Shown here: piece after piece, positions 60,887 through 64,000 of the stretch
Position numbering within the stretch: the stretch's first letter is position 1
How the letters are laid out: the number at the start of each line of letters is the position of its first letter
Source: DAIODI01 sp046349255
Lineage (GTDB): Bacteria; Pseudomonadota; Alphaproteobacteria; Rhizobiales; Aestuariivirgaceae
DNA: 64,000 bases
Direction of reading: 5' to 3'
NCBI GenBank assembly: GCA_046349255.1
Contig: JAXMCR010000002.1
Location: forward strand, 930,001-994,000
The notes under the pieces: model-generated
Database searches by the model: none
The model's input: only the letters and a program-made list of their open reading frames with translations
What the model was told of the DNA's origin: nothing
Position numbers and translations under genes: made by a program

Positions 60887-61347
60887 CGGCCGTCGCACTC
60901 CCTCCGGATGGACGGCAGTCGCCGACGGCTGCGGCGATTCAACGCGGCGCGGCGCGCCTCCTGCGCGCACATGGGTTCGCCTGCCTGCCGGAAGCGACGC
61001 TCGCCGACGGGCATCGAGCCGACATCCTGGCGCTTGGGAAGGACGGCGAGCTCTGTATCGTCGAGATCAAGTCGAGCCTTGCGGATTTCCGCAGCGACCA
61101 GAAGTGGCACCACTACTGCGCCTGGTGCGACCGCTTCTACTTCGCGACGACGAGCGACTTCGACCACGCGATCCTGCCGGCCGACCAAGGCCTCATCGTC
61201 GCCGATGCGTTCGGGGCGGAGTATTTGCGGCATCCATCCATCGAGCATCCGCTCAACGCTGCGCGCCGCCGCAAGATGATCCTCGACTTCGCGCGCGTCG
61301 CCGCGGCGCGCCTGCAACTCGGCCTCGATCCCGCCAGCGCGCTCTGA
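60883..61347 (+). CDS. mmcB: MmcB-family DNA repair protein
   Basis: 154 residues of the MmcB family (DUF2164-unrelated; PD-(D/E)xK nuclease-like), found in alphaproteobacteria and, in Caulobacter, part of the SOS-linked response to mitomycin C. Nuclease-like residues: RADILALGKDGELCIVEIKSS (Asp, and E-x-K near residues 46-66, quoted in part as VEIKSS), followed by DFRSDQKWHHYCAWCDRFYF in part. GTG at 60883 overlaps the exporter permease. No SOS box recognised upstream. Catalytic activity is inferred from the fold, not shown. Confidence 0.85.
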   Translation: MTAVALPPDGRQSPTAAAIQRGAARLLRAHGFACLPEATLADGHRADILALGKDGELCIVEIKSSLADFRSDQKWHHYCAWCDRFYFATTSDFDHAILPADQGLIVADAFGAEYLRHPSIEHPLNAARRRKMILDFARVAAARLQLGLDPASAL

Positions 61348-61349
61348 GG

Positions 61350-61892
61350 CTACTTCGGCGCGCGCTTGGCGAGGATGCGCTGGAGCGTGCGGCGGTGCAT
61401 GTTGAGCCGGCGCGCCGTTTCCGAGACGTTGCGGTTGCACAGTTCGAAGACCCGCTGGATGTGCTCCCAGCGCACTCGGTCCGCCGACATCGGGTTCTCG
61501 GGCAGCGCCGCGCGCACCTCGACGTCTGCGACGAGCGCGCGATGCACGGCGTCCGCTTCGGCAGGCTTCGCCAGATAGTCGATCGCGCCGAGCTTCACCG
61601 CCGTCACCGCCGTCGCGATATTGCCGTAGCCGGTGAGGACGACCGCGCGCGCGTCGGGACGCGCCTGGTGCAGCGCCTCGATGATGTCGAGTCCCGATCC
61701 GTCCGCAAGCCGCAAGTCGACGACGGCATACTTCGGCGGATCCCGCCTGACTTCCTCGACCGCGCCCGCGACCGACTCGGCGACGCGCACGGCGAAGCCG
61801 CGCACTTCCATCGCGCGGGCAAGACGCGACACGAACGGCTTGTCATCGTCGACGACCAGTAGCGTCTGGCCTTCTGCAACGTGCTGTTCCAT
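61350..61892 (-). CDS. actR: Redox response regulator ActR (RegA/PrrA family)
   Basis: 180 residues: receiver domain with phospho-Asp59 in YAVVDLRLADGSG and a short C-terminal FIS-type helix-turn-helix, NVSETARRLNMHRRTLQRIL, identical in type to RegA. Controls redox-linked processes such as CO2/N2 fixation, respiration and acid tolerance in different alphaproteobacteria. ATG at 61892 follows GAGGAG; a TTG two codons upstream is less likely. Convergent with mmcB (2 bases), 51 bases after actS. Confidence 0.95.
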   Translation of the reverse strand: MEQHVAEGQTLLVVDDDKPFVSRLARAMEVRGFAVRVAESVAGAVEEVRRDPPKYAVVDLRLADGSGLDIIEALHQARPDARAVVLTGYGNIATAVTAVKLGAIDYLAKPAEADAVHRALVADVEVRAALPENPMSADRVRWEHIQRVFELCNRNVSETARRLNMHRRTLQRILAKRAPK

Positions 61893-61943
61893 GTCCAACT
61901 CCTCGTACTCTCTGGGCGGATACGCCCGTTTGCAGACGCGGGA

Positions 61944-63323
61944 TCAGGTCTCCCGCCGTGTCAGGCGATCGAGCGCCGTTCGGGGCCAGTCGATGCGCAC
62001 CACCGCGCCGTGATCGGGCACCGGCTTGTTGGCGAGCGACACGCGCGCGCCGGACCGTTCGAGCAGCGTCTTGGCGATGAAGAAGCCGAGACCCATGCCG
62101 CCTTCAGCCGACCCTTCCTGGCGAAGGCCGTCCGTCAGCCGGCGCGTCGTGACGAACGGCTCGCCGAGCCGGTCGATCACGTCTGCAGAAAACCCGGGGC
62201 CATCGTCGGCGATCACGATGGCGACCGAGTCCTGAAACCACTCGACGTCGATATCGACCCTGCTAGCGGCAAAATCGACGGCGTTGCTCACCAGATTCGT
62301 TAATCCATAGCGAATACCAGGGTTGCGATGGATGCTCGGCTCCGGTCCGCTGCCCTTGGCCGTTCGACTGCTCACATCAATGGCGACCTTTCCGGTGCGC
62401 AACGGTGCGACGATCTCCTCGACCATGATCGACAGCTTCTGCTGCGAGAACATTTCGTCCGGTCCCGCCTCGCGGCTCGACAGGCGGGCGAGAATCTCCC
62501 GGCAGCGGGCGGACTGGGTGAACAGGAGCTCGATGTCCTCGTCGAGCTGGTCTGGATGGGCAAGGCCGTTCCGCAGCTCGCTCGCCACGAGGTGAATGGT
62601 CGCCAACGGCGTGCCAAGTTCATGGGCGGCAGCGGCGGCCATACCGTCGAGCGCGGAAAGCTGCTGCTCGCGGGCCAGGATCATCTCCGTCTCCGCCAGC
62701 GCCTTCGACATGGCGCGCGTTTCCGAGGCGGTTTTCCAGGCGTAGAGCGCCGAGAACGAAATGCCGCTCGCGACCGCCATCCACATGCCAAAAATGTAGA
62801 GCTGCGGCAGTTCGATCGGCTGGTGGAACGGCCACGGCAAGGGCAACCGCCAGTAGGTCAGCATGGCCGAAAGGCCAAGCGCCAGCATCCCGAGCAGCAT
62901 CGTACGCTCGAGCGGTAGGGCCGCCGCCGACACCGTGACCGGCACGATCAGGAGGAACGAGAACGGGTTGGCCATACCGCCCGTGAGGTAGAGCAGGGCG
63001 GAAAGCTGCAGGACGTCGTAGCCGAGGAGGATGGTCGAATACCGCTCCGCAAGCCGCACGCCCGAGCGCCATCGCACCGAGAGGAAGATGTTCAGCCACG
63101 CCGACAGCGCAATCACGGCGAGGCACCAGGCGAGCGGCAACGGGAACTTCAGCAGCACGCCCACGACCAGCACGGCAATCGTCTGTCCTAGCACGGCGAG
63201 CCAGCGAAGCCGGATCATCGTCTGGAGGCGCAAGCCTTCGTGCGTCTCGTGCCGAACCAGCGGCTCGAGGCGGTTTCTGTAGGCTGCGGAACGGGTTGTC
63301 TGCTCTGCCGTTAACGATGACAT
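61944..63323 (-). CDS. actS: Redox sensor kinase ActS (RegB/PrrB family)
   Basis: 459 residues: six membrane helices (about 40-195), then kinase domain. The quinone-binding heptapeptide GGMANPF is at residues 115-121. Phospho-His234 sits in AAAAHELGTPLATIH, and the redox-sensitive Cys is Cys274 in SARCREIL, 40 residues after the His as in RegB (His225/Cys265). HATPase motifs NLVSNAVDF, ADDGPGF and GGMGLGFFI follow. All sensing residues are kept. ATG at 63323. Divergent from the PHA depolymerase gene. Confidence 0.96.
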   Translation of the reverse strand: MSSLTAEQTTRSAAYRNRLEPLVRHETHEGLRLQTMIRLRWLAVLGQTIAVLVVGVLLKFPLPLAWCLAVIALSAWLNIFLSVRWRSGVRLAERYSTILLGYDVLQLSALLYLTGGMANPFSFLLIVPVTVSAAALPLERTMLLGMLALGLSAMLTYWRLPLPWPFHQPIELPQLYIFGMWMAVASGISFSALYAWKTASETRAMSKALAETEMILAREQQLSALDGMAAAAAHELGTPLATIHLVASELRNGLAHPDQLDEDIELLFTQSARCREILARLSSREAGPDEMFSQQKLSIMVEEIVAPLRTGKVAIDVSSRTAKGSGPEPSIHRNPGIRYGLTNLVSNAVDFAASRVDIDVEWFQDSVAIVIADDGPGFSADVIDRLGEPFVTTRRLTDGLRQEGSAEGGMGLGFFIAKTLLERSGARVSLANKPVPDHGAVVRIDWPRTALDRLTRRET

Positions 63324-63471
63324 AAGCGATCTCGTACTTCACTCTGGGAATGGCACGGACCCGGCATATGACCAATGTCCGGTTGCCGTACGCAGTTGCC
63401 ACCTGCTAGGCTGCCAATCACATCGGCGTGACCGGAACTCCCGGCGGCCGAACGCTACAGGCTTGTAACCG

Positions 63472-64000
63472 ATGCTCTACTATCTGTACGAACTGAATCA
63501 TGCAGCGGTTGCGCCGTGGCGGGCAGCAGCGGATTTCGGGCGGTTCTTCTGGAAGAATCCCGGCAACCCGCTGGCGACCACGTACATCGGCCGGCACATG
63601 GCGGCCTCGCTCGACATGTTCGAGCGCGTCACACGCCGGTACGCCAAGCCCGAGTTCGGCATCACGCAGACGGTGGTCTCCGGGCAGACGGTCCCCGTGG
63701 TGCAGGAAGCCGTCTGGAAGCGGCCGTTCTGCACGCTCCTGCGGTTCACGGCGCTCGTGCCGAACGGGGCGCCGCGCCGGAAGATCCTGATCGTCGCGCC
63801 GATGTCGGGACATTATGCGACGCTGTTGCGCGGCACCGTCGAGGCGATGGTGCAGCACGCCGACGTCTACATCACCGACTGGATTGACGCCCGCCAGGTG
63901 CCGCTCAGCGAAGGCACCTTCGATCTCGACGATTACATCGACTACGTGATCGCAATGCTCGAGCACATCGGGCCTGACGCGAACGTGATGGCCGTTTGCC
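63472..64000 (+). CDS. phaZ: Intracellular polyhydroxyalkanoate depolymerase, N-terminal part (runs off the window)
   Basis: 176 residues of a ~400-residue enzyme; no stop before base 64000. MLYYLYELNHAAVAPWRAAA and FFWKNPGNPLATT, then ILIVAPMSGHYATLLRGTVE and VYITDWIDARQVPLSEGTFD, are typical of the DUF3141-unrelated PhaZ intracellular depolymerases of alphaproteobacteria that release 3-hydroxybutyrate from storage granules. The lipase-box Ser region lies beyond the window's end (GPDANVMAVC, with the box expected next). ATG at 63472. Divergent from actS, with a 148-base shared promoter region. Confidence 0.9.
   Translation, partial: MLYYLYELNHAAVAPWRAAADFGRFFWKNPGNPLATTYIGRHMAASLDMFERVTRRYAKPEFGITQTVVSGQTVPVVQEAVWKRPFCTLLRFTALVPNGAPRRKILIVAPMSGHYATLLRGTVEAMVQHADVYITDWIDARQVPLSEGTFDLDDYIDYVIAMLEHIGPDANVMAVC

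Overview
The window is high-GC DNA (roughly two thirds G+C by eye) with densely packed, often ATGA/GTGA-overlapping genes. It looks like a chromosome segment of an alphaproteobacterium, most probably of the order Hyphomicrobiales (Rhizobiales). The pointers are ChvG/ChvI, the short HprK with an EIIA-Man/HPr mini-PTS, ActS/ActR (RegB/RegA), the tyrosine pseudo-kinase DivL, a TsaE-AmgK fusion, MmcB, the TIGR02300 acidic protein, an AccD with a degraded zinc ribbon and a CP4-type AroA. The block aroA-cmk-rpsA-ihfB-pyrF-trpFBA-accD-folC-trxA-addAB-murU-tsaE/amgK-divL-ahcY-ptsH-EIIA-hprK-chvGI-pckA resembles a conserved arrangement that, as I recall, lies near the chromosome origin in rhizobia. The genus cannot be named from this.

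Layout. 1-6.5 kb: the end of xsc (sulfonate degradation), a rhomboid protease, and a polyamine-type ABC importer whose last gene is a D-arginine-dehydrogenase-like flavoenzyme. 6.5-11.8 kb: small membrane proteins of uncharacterised families (DUF1269, DUF1622, DUF2165), a two-blade mini beta-propeller, a COG2334 kinase and an APH/P-loop bifunctional kinase. 11.9-15.9 kb: the Anbu cluster (circularly permuted ATP-grasp, alpha-E protein, transglutaminase, Anbu proteasome-like protease). 15.9-18.3 kb: a DUF4864 lipocalin-sized secreted protein and a Tat-exported PhoX-type phosphatase. 18.4-19.3 kb: an AT-rich foreign-looking gene next to tRNA-Ala(GGC). 19.5-31.4 kb: housekeeping genes (shikimate, CMP kinase, ribosomal S1 with terminator, SppA, IHF-beta, LapA, OMP decarboxylase, tryptophan synthase genes, acetyl-CoA carboxylase beta, folate polyglutamylation). 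31.5-43.1 kb, all minus: thioredoxin, AddAB recombination nuclease, the MurU/AmgK peptidoglycan-recycling pair fused to TsaE, and DivL. 43.3-52.3 kb: ahcY, a solitary ectoine synthase gene, the mini-PTS, ChvGI, a HugZ-like protein, pckA and a Cys-rich MarR regulator. 52.3-55.4 kb: polA and tRNA-Arg(CCG). 55.5-59 kb: a carotenoid-like glycosyltransferase/acyltransferase/desaturase operon. 59-64 kb: an ABC-2 exporter with mmcB, ActRS and the start of a PHA depolymerase gene.

How the parts fit. The mini-PTS, ChvGI and pckA connect carbon/nitrogen and envelope sensing to gluconeogenesis. AmgK and MurU would recycle cell-wall sugars. AddAB, PolA and MmcB serve DNA repair. ActRS would adjust expression to redox state. 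The most unusual items are a solitary ectC that keeps all three metal-site positions, facing ahcY across a perfect palindrome; a PolA whose 3'-5' proofreading domain has lost every catalytic carboxylate; the foreign AT-rich gene; the Cys-cluster MarR protein; and the complete Anbu cluster, whose substrate is unknown. No insertion sequence, integrase, prophage, CRISPR array, rRNA or replication origin was seen. No gene-free stretch exceeds 300 bases; the longest is 18287-18555.
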